Of a stretch of DNA of 64,000 nucleotides, positions 15,894 through 25,225 are shown in pieces. Below the pieces are notes generated by a model, which saw nothing but the letters and a program-made list of their open reading frames with translations, was not told the DNA's origin and ran no database searches. Where the stretch lies: assembly GCF_036541335.1 (NCBI RefSeq), contig NZ_JAZHBO010000001.1:1-64000 (forward strand), read 5' to 3'. The stretch's first letter is position 1, and every line of letters starts with the position of its first letter. This DNA comes from Aquilutibacter rugosus. GTDB taxonomy: Bacteria > Pseudomonadota > Gammaproteobacteria > Xanthomonadales > Xanthomonadaceae. The position numbers and the translations under genes were made by a program.

Positions 15894-18800
15894 TTAAGGT
15901 TCGTTCGGCGGAGGTCCAATCGGTCCGCCACCGCCGCCTGATGACCCACTGGACGGAATGGTGACGTAGCCAGCCACGACGATCCCATCGCCCTGCGTCA
16001 TGACGAAGTTCGCCGATTCACTGGCCTGCCACGTGCGCGTGCCGCCGCTGTAGTCCGGATCGCTGGCGTAAATGACGTACGTCTTACCTACTGTCAGGCC
16101 CGTGACCGCGTTAGAGACGGCGCTGTAGTTGATGGACACGGAGCCGTAATTTGCCACGTGCGCGTTGACGGACACGCTGCCCGATGAAGTCGCCGCGAGC
16201 GTCGGAACGTTTCGGATCACGCCGTAGCTTGTGGCGCGGCTCTGTGGCAAATTGCGCTGGTCGCCGATGCGCTGGTTTGAGCCTGCAACGCGGAGACCGA
16301 TGCGGCGGATGCCTGCGCTGTCAATGAGGTCTTCGTTGGCCGTCTTTCCATACACCGTGCCGTGCTGAACTTCGGTGTCGAGGTTGCTCAAACGTGCAAC
16401 TAGGATGTCGTCGAAGTACGGCATGCAGACATTGCCGCTTGCAGGTGTCGAAATTGGAGCGCCCGTTGTGTTGTGAGCCGCTACGCCGATCCAGATTTCT
16501 GCCTTTGCCGCCCCCGTCGGAACTTGCCCCGTCGCGATATGTGGAACGCCCGCCATGCCATTCGCGCCGACATTGTTCCAGAGGTCAAAAGAGGTTTCTC
16601 CGACGTAGCCGCCACTTGCATTGAGGTAGATCAGGGCTACAAGGGTGCGCGTGGAAAGTCCGGCTGGGATTGCAACATCCGAATAGATGCCGACATACGC
16701 CTGCACTGTCCACCACTCGCCGGCATGGACCTCGATTTCGTAAGGCGTGTTTGCGAAGGACTCGACGCGACCATATGCAGGAACGTTAATTGAGTTGCCG
16801 ATGGTTGCCAGCAACTTATTCGAGCCAGTCCGCGGTGCTGCGCCACTTCCGCTCTGCACCATAACTGAACCGCCACTTGCATCGTAAACTTTCCAGCCGT
16901 CAATCAGGTCTCCGGACGAGCGCCATTGGTTAAGGGCAACTCCGAGAAGGTTTGATTCAAACGATGCGTTCTGGATGGTGTTCTGACCTGCTGACATGCC
17001 TTTTGGGATGCCCGATTGCAGGGTGCTGCCCCGCACCTTTCCGTAGGTTGCACTGTCGTTAATCAGGTCGAGGTCATTCTTGCCTGCTACCAACTTGCCG
17101 TCGGTCTGCAAGCCCGATGTTGCGCGTGATGCAGCGGAGCCGATGTAAGCGCCGTCACGGATGCCAACTGCGGGGTCGTAAAGACCCGTCACCCGTCCTG
17201 TGGTGTCAACGTAGCCCGCACCTGTGCGGCGGAAATTCGTACCATCAACCAATACGTCAATGGACTTGCCCGCTGTTGCATCTGCACCGGCCTGCGCAGG
17301 TTTCAGCGATTCAACCGTTCCTCCACCGGAATACGTGATGTTTGTGGCGACCTTGCCAATCACCTCACCCGTTGCAAGGTCAACGCTGTTCTTGATGGAC
17401 AGCCCGCCCTGATTTACGAATGACGTGACGCGCTTCGTCGTGCGGTTGAAGTCAGGTGATGCGGAAAGGTCTGCGCTTGCGCCGTTACCCGCTGCGGCGT
17501 AGTCGTACACCGTCTGCGTGGAAGTCGGACCGCTTGACGTGTACAGATTCGTGATGCGACCCGATGAATCCACGTATCCCGATCCAGTGCGCCGATACGT
17601 TGTTCCGTCGGCGAGGATGTCAATGGATTTTCCTGCCGTGACCTGCGCACCCGCTTCGGCAGGTTTGAGCGAATCCACCGTTCCGCCCGCCGTGTAGGTG
17701 ATGTTGTTGGCGGTCCGGTTCGTGACATCGCCAGTGGCAAAATCTACGCTTCCCTTTCGCGCCAGTGCGCCCTCACCGTAGAAGCCGTTGATGCGCTTGT
17801 TCACCCGGTCGAACTGAGGCGCTGCGGTCAGGTCATCGGATGCGCCCTTTCCTGCACTTGCATAGTCGTAAACCGTTTGCGTGGAAGCCGGACCGCTTGA
17901 AGTGTAGACATTCGTGATGCGACCGCTTGCATCTGCATAGCCTGAACCGACACGGCGGAATGTGGTGCCGTCGCCAACGTTGTCGAGGTTCTTGTTGAAG
18001 TGGATCGTTTCACTGAAATCAACGATTGGCTTGCCGCCCGAAACACGGCTTTGAATCGTGCGCGAATAACCCCCGCCGTCCGCAATAGCCCCCAGGTTAT
18101 TCTTGCCCGATACCAGTGTGCCGTCAGAATTGATGCCAGCCGCAACGCGACCATCCGTGAACTCCGTCGGCTTGCCGGTCGTGCCAGTCCAGGTCGACGA
18201 ATTGCCAAGCCCCGCACCGTCCGTCAGTTGGTTGGTGTTAGTGACGTTCTTGCCCGTGATGCGCCACGCGCCACTTGTATACATTTGGGAAACGTTCGGC
18301 GTGACCGTATCGTTGACCCAGATCATGCCCTCGAACGGAACGGCTGGCATCGTGCCGCCGTACCAAATCGGGTTTGCGGTGGCGTTGTTTGCAGGCTTGC
18401 CACTTCCAGTCACGCCACTCCACGTCGAAGTGGAAGCAGCCGCTGCTTCAATCGCACGCACCAATGCTTCAAATTCGAGGTAGTAAGCCGACCAGTTTCC
18501 ACGGTAGGTCACGCCATTGGCGGCGGTGTCCTGCGCAACATCGTTGAAGTTTGACAGCGTTCCGATGTAGTTGGATAGCGTCGTATAGGCGGTTGAATAA
18601 TTGGTGCTGGAAACACCTGCCGCACTCGCACGTGCAACCAAATCTGCACGTTCATTTTGCGCCTTAGTCCAGCGCAGGATTTCGGTGCGCTTTTCCGAAC
18701 GGTCAATGATGCCGTCCGAAATGATGATGTCAATACCGGCAAGCGCCGCATTGATTGCCGGGGATTGATCGTTGACACTGAACGGCGGCGGCTCGGTCTG

Positions 18801-20360
18801 CGTTGCGGTGGCCACCGATACCATCGGATGAAAGAATCCGCAGTATGGGCCTAAACCGCCGCTGCTGTGAGGACGGCAGTAAATCACTGCTCTCACCGCA
18901 GTCACCGGTGCATCAAAGAACCCGAAGAACAGTTCATAGCCGTTGACGCGCTTCCATGCGTCGGCGCTTGCCGGTTCGCTCCCACGAAGCGGATACGGCA
19001 CTACACTCTCGTAAACGTTGTTGCCGTCCTTGTCGAAGCAGATGATGCCAATGCCAACATTAGCGCGCTGTGCCCAGGCCCTCGCTTGCCAGCAATATCG
19101 CTTACCGCCTTCAATTCCGAACGGCGGTGCATCGCGGGAAGTCAGCCAACCATTTTGCACGCCTGTCGGTTGTGTCCAATAAACGTTGACACCTATCGGT
19201 GCCAGCCCGCCAGGCGCGTTATTGAGCGTCCACGTTGCAGACGTTTCACCCCATCCGTCATACCAGCCGTCATTGGGACCGAACGATGCAGAGGGCACGA
19301 GGTTCGAACCGTTGCCCCTTGCATTGGCTTCAGCCGCCATTGTGCGTGCCTTGTCGGCAATCGCATTCAGCAGCAAGGTCCGCTGCGTCAGGTAGTCGCC
19401 CCACTTTGTGCGGTACGTCGCGCCAACAATGGGCGTGTCCACGGTTGTGTTGGTAAACCCAGACAGCCCGTTGATGTGCGTCTCGAGCGCAGTGTACGCG
19501 GCATCGTAGGCGGTGCGCGAGACCCCAGCGGCATCGGCCTTGGACTGATCGCTTGACAGCGCCGCTACCGCTTCGTTCCAACGCACGATTTCGCCCAGTT
19601 TCTCGGCGCGGGAGATGATGTTGTCGGAGACGATGTCATCAAGCAGGCGCTTTGCTTCGGCCGCGAACTTATTTACAAGCGCTTGGCGGGCGACGGCGAC
19701 GTCCACGAACTTCTGGCGAAGCGTGGTGCCGACAATGGTGGTGTTGCCGGAGATGTTGCTCCAAAGCACCGGCGACGTCAGCGTGGCGAGGTATGCCGTC
19801 AGCGCGTCCACCGCGTTGCTGTAGGTCGTCTTTTCAGCGGTGATGCCGTATGAGGTGGCCTGGGCTTCGAGGCCGGTGCGTTCGCCGTTGATCGTGTCGC
19901 GGTCCTGGATGACGCGCGGCTTTTCGTCTGGCGTCAGCAGGTTGTCGTTGGCAAGATCGTTGAACTGCTGTAGCTGTGCCGGCGAGATCGGCGTGCCCTG
20001 CACGGCGGCAGACGGTGAGGAGACGCGGCCGCGCAGCGTGGCGGTGACGCGGTACCAGCGCGTGGCAAGGCTGGCAGTGGTGACGGTGTAGCGCAGGTCG
20101 GAGGTGGTGCCGATCAGGGACCAGGTGCCGGGAGACCCGGAGTTGTCGTCTGCGCCTTCGATGCGGTATTCGGCGTCGGCGATAGAGGAGGGCCACGTCA
20201 GCAGCAGGCCGTTCGCCACCGGTGCGATCGTGACGGCGGGCGAAGCGATCGGTGCGGCCGTGTTGGGTACCGGGAACCAGTTGCGGTAGACGGGGACCAC
20301 CGGCGTGGTGTTGGGTAGCGGAGCGGCGCCGACCTCGACCAGGATAATGTTTTCGCTCAT
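15894..20360 (-). CDS. Large modular tail fibre/tail-tip protein (1488 aa)
   Basis: Starts directly after the tape measure gene (ATGA overlap). Domains by eye: residues ~42-125 FN3-like (ITWPSS..., RWYRVTATLRGRVSSPSAAV); three helical modules of ~100 residues at ~140-235, ~247-342 and ~549-640, each with a (D/E)K...(R/N)W start and a TYR(T/G)(K/N)W end; beta-sandwich carbohydrate-binding-like parts at ~350-515 and ~1120-1320; tandem ~121-residue repeats at ~791-1061; a C-terminal Gly-rich tail (SSGSSGGGGGPIGPPPNEP). This repetitive architecture suits a host-range protein at the tail tip. No enzymatic motif seen. Confidence 0.78.
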   Translation of the reverse strand: MSENIILVEVGAAPLPNTTPVVPVYRNWFPVPNTAAPIASPAVTIAPVANGLLLTWPSSIADAEYRIEGADDNSGSPGTWSLIGTTSDLRYTVTTASLATRWYRVTATLRGRVSSPSAAVQGTPISPAQLQQFNDLANDNLLTPDEKPRVIQDRDTINGERTGLEAQATSYGITAEKTTYSNAVDALTAYLATLTSPVLWSNISGNTTIVGTTLRQKFVDVAVARQALVNKFAAEAKRLLDDIVSDNIISRAEKLGEIVRWNEAVAALSSDQSKADAAGVSRTAYDAAYTALETHINGLSGFTNTTVDTPIVGATYRTKWGDYLTQRTLLLNAIADKARTMAAEANARGNGSNLVPSASFGPNDGWYDGWGETSATWTLNNAPGGLAPIGVNVYWTQPTGVQNGWLTSRDAPPFGIEGGKRYCWQARAWAQRANVGIGIICFDKDGNNVYESVVPYPLRGSEPASADAWKRVNGYELFFGFFDAPVTAVRAVIYCRPHSSGGLGPYCGFFHPMVSVATATQTEPPPFSVNDQSPAINAALAGIDIIISDGIIDRSEKRTEILRWTKAQNERADLVARASAAGVSSTNYSTAYTTLSNYIGTLSNFNDVAQDTAANGVTYRGNWSAYYLEFEALVRAIEAAAASTSTWSGVTGSGKPANNATANPIWYGGTMPAVPFEGMIWVNDTVTPNVSQMYTSGAWRITGKNVTNTNQLTDGAGLGNSSTWTGTTGKPTEFTDGRVAAGINSDGTLVSGKNNLGAIADGGGYSRTIQSRVSGGKPIVDFSETIHFNKNLDNVGDGTTFRRVGSGYADASGRITNVYTSSGPASTQTVYDYASAGKGASDDLTAAPQFDRVNKRINGFYGEGALARKGSVDFATGDVTNRTANNITYTAGGTVDSLKPAEAGAQVTAGKSIDILADGTTYRRTGSGYVDSSGRITNLYTSSGPTSTQTVYDYAAAGNGASADLSASPDFNRTTKRVTSFVNQGGLSIKNSVDLATGEVIGKVATNITYSGGGTVESLKPAQAGADATAGKSIDVLVDGTNFRRTGAGYVDTTGRVTGLYDPAVGIRDGAYIGSAASRATSGLQTDGKLVAGKNDLDLINDSATYGKVRGSTLQSGIPKGMSAGQNTIQNASFESNLLGVALNQWRSSGDLIDGWKVYDASGGSVMVQSGSGAAPRTGSNKLLATIGNSINVPAYGRVESFANTPYEIEVHAGEWWTVQAYVGIYSDVAIPAGLSTRTLVALIYLNASGGYVGETSFDLWNNVGANGMAGVPHIATGQVPTGAAKAEIWIGVAAHNTTGAPISTPASGNVCMPYFDDILVARLSNLDTEVQHGTVYGKTANEDLIDSAGIRRIGLRVAGSNQRIGDQRNLPQSRATSYGVIRNVPTLAATSSGSVSVNAHVANYGSVSINYSAVSNAVTGLTVGKTYVIYASDPDYSGGTRTWQASESANFVMTQGDGIVVAGYVTIPSSGSSGGGGGPIGPPPNEP
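17178..17990 (-). repeat. Tandem ~121-residue repeats inside the tail fibre gene
   Basis: Residues ~791-911 and ~912-1032 are two full copies, and ~1033-1061 the start of a third. Each begins (V/L)xDGT(T/N)(F/Y)RR(V/T)G(S/A)GY and continues SSGPxSTQTVYDYA and G(T)V(D/E)SLKPAxAGA. DNA similarity between copies remains high, so the array may recombine to change fibre length. Confidence 0.85.
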
Positions 20361-23300
20361 GTCAGGATCTGCTCCGCGCGCGTCATGCGCTGTGTGCGCG
20401 TCGTGAGGTCGACCAGCGTGTTGAGGGCTTCGAGCTGCTGCTGCTGTACCGCGTCGGACTTGCCGCTATCGACCAACGGCGTGCCGACTGACGGCGCCAG
20501 AATCGGCGCGGACACGACCGGTGCGGCCGGGGTATATATCAGAGAGGCGAACTCACTTGCGAACTGGTGCGGGAGGTCCATCAGGAGCTGCGCAAGATCG
20601 CCCATCGTGGTGCCATCATCGAGAATTAGCGAGGGCGTTTGAATGCCTTTCAAAGACTCGGTAATTTCGTTGTAAAGCGCGTTGTAATCCGCGCCGGATG
20701 CGAACAGGGTCTGGCCCAGCTGCAGCGCGGTATTGGAGAGCTGCTGAGCGCGGGCAAGGTCACCGGTGGCCACGGCAGTTCGGAACTGACCCATTGCCTC
20801 GGCCAACTTTTGGTCGTCGCGTAGCGGTGAGAGGTTGGACAGTTGCAAGTCCTGCAGGAACGAATCGCGTTGCGCCTCCATCTGTTGCTGCAGTTTCGCC
20901 ATGCTCACGGCACGCAGCATCTCGACCTTGGCAAGATCCTCGGTGCGGGCACCGGCGAGACCGACAGACTTGGCCAGTGCGTTGGCTTGCTTGATCTGGG
21001 AACGGTACGCCGTCTCGATTTCGAGCGCCTGCCGCTGGTAGTCGCTCAGGCCGGCCGTGCGCAGCTGGGTGTCGATGCCCGCGATGAGAGTTCCGTACTC
21101 GTTGGCCACGCTCACGATGCGGCCGTAGGTTTCGGCAACCGTCTCGCCGGCCTTGCCCAGGGACTCGACCACTTCGGTCAGGCGCGTGAGCGAGACTTGA
21201 GATGCGTTCCAGAGATTGGTGCCGTTTTTGAGGTCGCTTTGAACGGCCAGCATAAAAGCCGAGAACGCCTGCAGTTCCTCTCCGGTGCTGCGGTAGGCTT
21301 CGGCCAGCTGCTCGATCTCTGCAGAGGATCCAGCACCCTTGGCCACGGCCAGCAGGTTCTCGCCGACGAGCCGTGCCACGAATGCCTCCTGCGACTCGTT
21401 GTAGTTGCGGCCGTTAATCGTGCCGCCTTGGCGAGTGAGTTTGCCGTCCTTGTCGTATTCGGACTTGTAGCTGGCGGCAATCATCGCGGGCATGTCGACA
21501 TTCAGTTGCGCCGCGGCGTCCGCGATGGACTTGGACAGCGCCTTGAACATCGAATCAACCTGCGCTTCCGCTTCCGCGTCCAGTCCGGTCGTCGTCGTGC
21601 GGTATTTCTTGCCACCAAAGAGGGCCTTTTGCTTGGACTCGGTGACCGAGGTGAACCCGTCCGCACCGGTTCCGGTGATGTTGAAGCCCGTCGCGGTCGA
21701 CTCTTTCTTGTAGGACGTGCCGAACAGCTTGCCGCCGCTGATTTTGTCCACGGCAATCGCGCCGAGCGCAATCCACCCGGCCACTGGTATGGCCTTCAAG
21801 GCAGACGTCGCTGCACCCATCAGTCCGCCCCCGGCGCTGAACGCTGATACCGCAGCAGACACACCTTTCGCCGCATAGATCCCACCAATTAATCCGGCGC
21901 TCATGGAGCCAGCCTTGCCCATAAGACCGTCACCGCCGCGCTGCAAACCCCACATGCCGCCGGCCATTGCGCCCATCCACGGCGAGATCGTCGCGCGCGG
22001 CATGGCGGTTGCCACCGGCGCGATCATGCCGGCTGACTGGCCGATCGCGACGCTCGACCCCGCTGCCGCAGATCCGCCGAACATGCGGCCGAACAGGTTG
22101 CCCAGTCCGGAGAGCATGGAGTTGTTCGATGCGCTCAACTTGTCGATCGCACCGGTGAACATGCTTCCGATTGAGCTGCCGCCGGAAGCGAAGCCGGACG
22201 CGGGCTGCGCATTGCCCCAGATCAGCTGCTGCAGCTGCTGTGCGACGCCGCCCTGGCCACCGCTTTGACGCATTTGCCGCATGACGTTGCCCATGAACTG
22301 GCGGGCAATATCCTTGAGCGAATTGCCAAACGACTTCCAGTCGCGCAGGCCGCTGAAAATGAAGTCCGTCCACGCATCGCCGACGGCATCGATCGCACCC
22401 GTCCAGTTACGGTGAAAATCGTCGGCCGCCTGTTTGGACACCTCGGCGAGTTGCCGCTGATCGTAAGACGTGCCGATGAATCCGCGCAGCGCGGCCGTTT
22501 CCTGTTCGGTGAGTTCAATACTCGTGCGCTGGCCATCGATGTACTGCTGCTTGGCGGTCGCCCGGGCCTTTTCGATCGCATCCGCAATCATCTGCTCGCG
22601 CGCATTCATGCCGATCGCTTTGGTTTCTCGATCGTACTCCTCAGTCAAGTTGCCGACGATGTCGAGCTTGCGCTTGTTCTCGTCCTCTTCGCGCTGCGCG
22701 ACGACGAGTGCGCGTTCCTTGGCGGCGTTGCTGGCTTCGGTGGCCTGAGTGAGCAGCTGCTGGTTCTCCGCAGTTAGCCTCTTCGCGGATGCAAGGTCTT
22801 TTTCGATCTTGGCAATGTCCGCCGCCTTCTTGGCGTAGTCAGCATTGACCTTGGCCACCGGACCCATGTTGCGGCCGTTCATTTCTTCGATCAGGTTGGT
22901 GAGTTGCTGTTGCGCGGTCTCTGCCTTGTTGTCACGTTGAACATTCAGGCGTTCATCACGCTTGGCGGCTGCGGCTGCAGCTCGTGCTGCCTTGGCCCCA
23001 CTGGAGGCCGCATTGCGTTGCGCCTTGGCACGCGCGTCTGCTGCGGCCTGCTCTCTATCCTGCTGGTCGAGCAGGCGGTTCATCTCAAGGATTCCCTTGC
23101 CTTCCTCCTGCCAGGACCCGTCGGCGATCATGGCAGCGCGGCCGCGTTCGTATGCACCGGGCTTGTTCTTGCCACCGCCACGCTCTATTGCCATCTGACG
23201 AATGCGCAGCCCGGCTTCCATTTGCATTGCGCCCTTCTGACCGGCACGGAGTCGGGCGAGGTTGACGAGCACACCGTTGATCTTGCCGGACCAGAAGTCC

Positions 23301-25060
23301 ATGCTGGCGGCCGCATTCTGCGCAGCGCGCGCGGCCTCATCGATGCCCTGAGATGCCGCGCGCGAAGCCGTATTCATGTCATACGAAGCTCTGACAGCGG
23401 CTTCGACGCGAATCTTGTAGTTTTCGGTGCTGATCTTATTGCGCTCATGCATATCGATCAGGCGGGCGACCTCCGCCGTCAGATCGGCACTGGCGTTCTT
23501 GGCACCGGCCGTGGTCAGAATGTGCTGGGCCATGTCCTGCGTCGCCTGTGCCCACGCCGGATTGAGTTGCTTCAGACGTTCGTACTGAACGTCGATCTCG
23601 TTGCTCATTTCGCGATAGGCCTGCCGGCCCTGCTCGCTCTCGTAGATCCACGTGGTGTTGTCGTACTTTTCCTTTTCGGCCCGCAGGTATTGCAGGCGTT
23701 CGGTGATCTTGTCCAGCTCCTGCGGAACGTTGGCATCCACCAACTGTTTGAAGTTGGCTGTACCGGCCGAGTTCTTGTACTCGTCCAGTGCTTGCTTAGC
23801 GGTGCGGAAGGATGCCGCCGCTTCGTCGCTACTGACCTTGGCCGTCTCACCCATGTTGTTGAGGTAGGAGATCAGCAGCGCAACGCCGGTAATGACCAGA
23901 CCAATACCGGTGCTGGACGACAGGAACGCCATTGCTGCGCCGAGGGCTCGCGTCGCGACTGTCGCTGCAACCTGGGCGACTGTGAGGCGCGTCGTGGTCA
24001 CGACGGCCGCCTGCTGCATCACGGACATGCCGAGGGTCGCGCCGGTGGTGGCCCGGGTGACGTTGGTGGTGACGATCAGGCCTTGGGCAAACGTCGTGAG
24101 GGCCGGCAGCGCGCGGCCGATCAGTGTCGAAACCCACGCGCCGCCGAGCATCAGCAGGCCGTTGGCAATCAGGCCAATATTCTGTGCGACAAAGGCCAGT
24201 GACTGAGCGATCGCCTGCGATGCGCCCCAGCTGCTGTTGACCATGCCGATGTATTGCATCACGCCATTCTGGATCATCGTCCACGCACGGCCGATCGACA
24301 GCGGCATTTTGTTATATTCGGCCTCGATGACGGACGCCTGATTCTGCAGCGCCGCGACCAGCGCCTCGGAGCTTACCTGCCCGGAGTTGACCGCGGCCCG
24401 CAGTTCGCCCATCGACAGGTTCATGCCGTCCGCCAGCGCACGCGCCAGCCGCGGCGAATTTTCGATGACGGAGTTGAACTCTTCCGCGCGCAGCACGCCG
24501 CCGGCCAAGCCTTGGGTGAGCTGCGTAATGGCGTTTTTTTGTGCCTCGGCCGATGCACCGGACACAGCGAAGGTCTGATTGATCGTTCGCGTCAGATCCA
24601 GCGACTGTTTAAACGCGGTCGAGGAGTTGCGGCCCATGTCGATCAGCGTGGTCGACATCTTCGCCGCCAGATCGCCGGTAATGCCCATCTGCGTCCCGGT
24701 CTGCTGCGCGACGGCGTACACACCGCGCATCGCCGCTTGCTGCGACACCGCGCCCTTGGTGGCCAGATCGATGCGCGACGCCACACTGTTCCACTCGTCC
24801 GCAACGCGGGCGACGTCCTTGACAAGCTGCATGCCAAGATTCACGCCAATGAGCTGCAAAAACTGAGACTTGGTCTGCGCCAGTTGCTGACTGATCGACT
24901 CAACCCCGCGCCGCGCCCGCGTCATGCCCGCGTCGATCTCATTGCCGGCCCGTTTTCCCGCGCCACCAAGGCTGCCAAGGTCATCTTTGACCTTAACAAC
25001 CGTGGCCGATACGCCGTTGGCGTTTGCTGTGATCCTTAGGGTGACGTCTTGAGTGGCCAT
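20357..25060 (-). CDS. Phage tail tape measure protein (1567 aa)
   Basis: Size, position and content fit a tape measure: long helical Ala/Gln-rich N-terminal part (RAGNEIDAGMTRARRGVESI), a phage tape-measure core (FNSVIENSPRLARALADGMN), hydrophobic segments (IGLIANGLLMLGGAWVSTLI; GIGLVITGVALLISYL), a coiled coil near residues 680-860 and an Ala/Gly-rich region before a C-terminal helical part. It sets tail length and helps DNA entry. At about 0.15 nm per residue the tail would be roughly 235 nm (inference). No good ribosome-binding site precedes ATG 25060. The stop overlaps the fibre gene start. Confidence 0.93.
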   Translation of the reverse strand: MATQDVTLRITANANGVSATVVKVKDDLGSLGGAGKRAGNEIDAGMTRARRGVESISQQLAQTKSQFLQLIGVNLGMQLVKDVARVADEWNSVASRIDLATKGAVSQQAAMRGVYAVAQQTGTQMGITGDLAAKMSTTLIDMGRNSSTAFKQSLDLTRTINQTFAVSGASAEAQKNAITQLTQGLAGGVLRAEEFNSVIENSPRLARALADGMNLSMGELRAAVNSGQVSSEALVAALQNQASVIEAEYNKMPLSIGRAWTMIQNGVMQYIGMVNSSWGASQAIAQSLAFVAQNIGLIANGLLMLGGAWVSTLIGRALPALTTFAQGLIVTTNVTRATTGATLGMSVMQQAAVVTTTRLTVAQVAATVATRALGAAMAFLSSSTGIGLVITGVALLISYLNNMGETAKVSSDEAAASFRTAKQALDEYKNSAGTANFKQLVDANVPQELDKITERLQYLRAEKEKYDNTTWIYESEQGRQAYREMSNEIDVQYERLKQLNPAWAQATQDMAQHILTTAGAKNASADLTAEVARLIDMHERNKISTENYKIRVEAAVRASYDMNTASRAASQGIDEAARAAQNAAASMDFWSGKINGVLVNLARLRAGQKGAMQMEAGLRIRQMAIERGGGKNKPGAYERGRAAMIADGSWQEEGKGILEMNRLLDQQDREQAAADARAKAQRNAASSGAKAARAAAAAAKRDERLNVQRDNKAETAQQQLTNLIEEMNGRNMGPVAKVNADYAKKAADIAKIEKDLASAKRLTAENQQLLTQATEASNAAKERALVVAQREEDENKRKLDIVGNLTEEYDRETKAIGMNAREQMIADAIEKARATAKQQYIDGQRTSIELTEQETAALRGFIGTSYDQRQLAEVSKQAADDFHRNWTGAIDAVGDAWTDFIFSGLRDWKSFGNSLKDIARQFMGNVMRQMRQSGGQGGVAQQLQQLIWGNAQPASGFASGGSSIGSMFTGAIDKLSASNNSMLSGLGNLFGRMFGGSAAAGSSVAIGQSAGMIAPVATAMPRATISPWMGAMAGGMWGLQRGGDGLMGKAGSMSAGLIGGIYAAKGVSAAVSAFSAGGGLMGAATSALKAIPVAGWIALGAIAVDKISGGKLFGTSYKKESTATGFNITGTGADGFTSVTESKQKALFGGKKYRTTTTGLDAEAEAQVDSMFKALSKSIADAAAQLNVDMPAMIAASYKSEYDKDGKLTRQGGTINGRNYNESQEAFVARLVGENLLAVAKGAGSSAEIEQLAEAYRSTGEELQAFSAFMLAVQSDLKNGTNLWNASQVSLTRLTEVVESLGKAGETVAETYGRIVSVANEYGTLIAGIDTQLRTAGLSDYQRQALEIETAYRSQIKQANALAKSVGLAGARTEDLAKVEMLRAVSMAKLQQQMEAQRDSFLQDLQLSNLSPLRDDQKLAEAMGQFRTAVATGDLARAQQLSNTALQLGQTLFASGADYNALYNEITESLKGIQTPSLILDDGTTMGDLAQLLMDLPHQFASEFASLIYTPAAPVVSAPILAPSVGTPLVDSGKSDAVQQQQLEALNTLVDLTTRTQRMTRAEQILT

Positions 25061-25081
25061 GAAATGCGTTAGGATGGAGAT

Positions 25082-25225
25082 ATGGACGATTCGATACGCG
25101 AAATGCTGGAAGGTCTCGGATTGATTTTTTTCGGGATTCTCGCTGGATTTGTTTTCCAGTCGCTCTGGTTTCTTGCAGTGAGTGCTGCCGGCTTCGCCCT
25201 ACTTGCGTACCGCATAGTGCGCTGA
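25082..25225 (+). CDS. Small opposite-strand membrane protein (47 aa), unknown
   Basis: AGGA lies 7 nt before ATG 25082. The 47-residue product (start MDDSIREMLEGLGLI) has two hydrophobic stretches, LGLIFFGILAGFVFQ and FLAVSAAGFALLAY, with charged ends. It is encoded on the plus strand in the only gap between the tail chaperone and the tape measure gene, opposing the tail operon, and overlaps the chaperone gene end by 27 bp. A lysogenically expressed moron is possible; chance cannot be excluded. Confidence 0.5.
   Translation: MDDSIREMLEGLGLIFFGILAGFVFQSLWFLAVSAAGFALLAYRIVR

Noticed and set aside
12571..20360. Mu-type invertible tail-fibre (G) segment
   Set aside because: No gin-like recombinase gene and no inverted crossover sites or alternative fibre genes on the opposite strand.
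22904..24202. Plus-strand 432-codon frame opposite the tape measure gene
   Set aside because: Antisense shadow in high-GC DNA; no recognisable domain.
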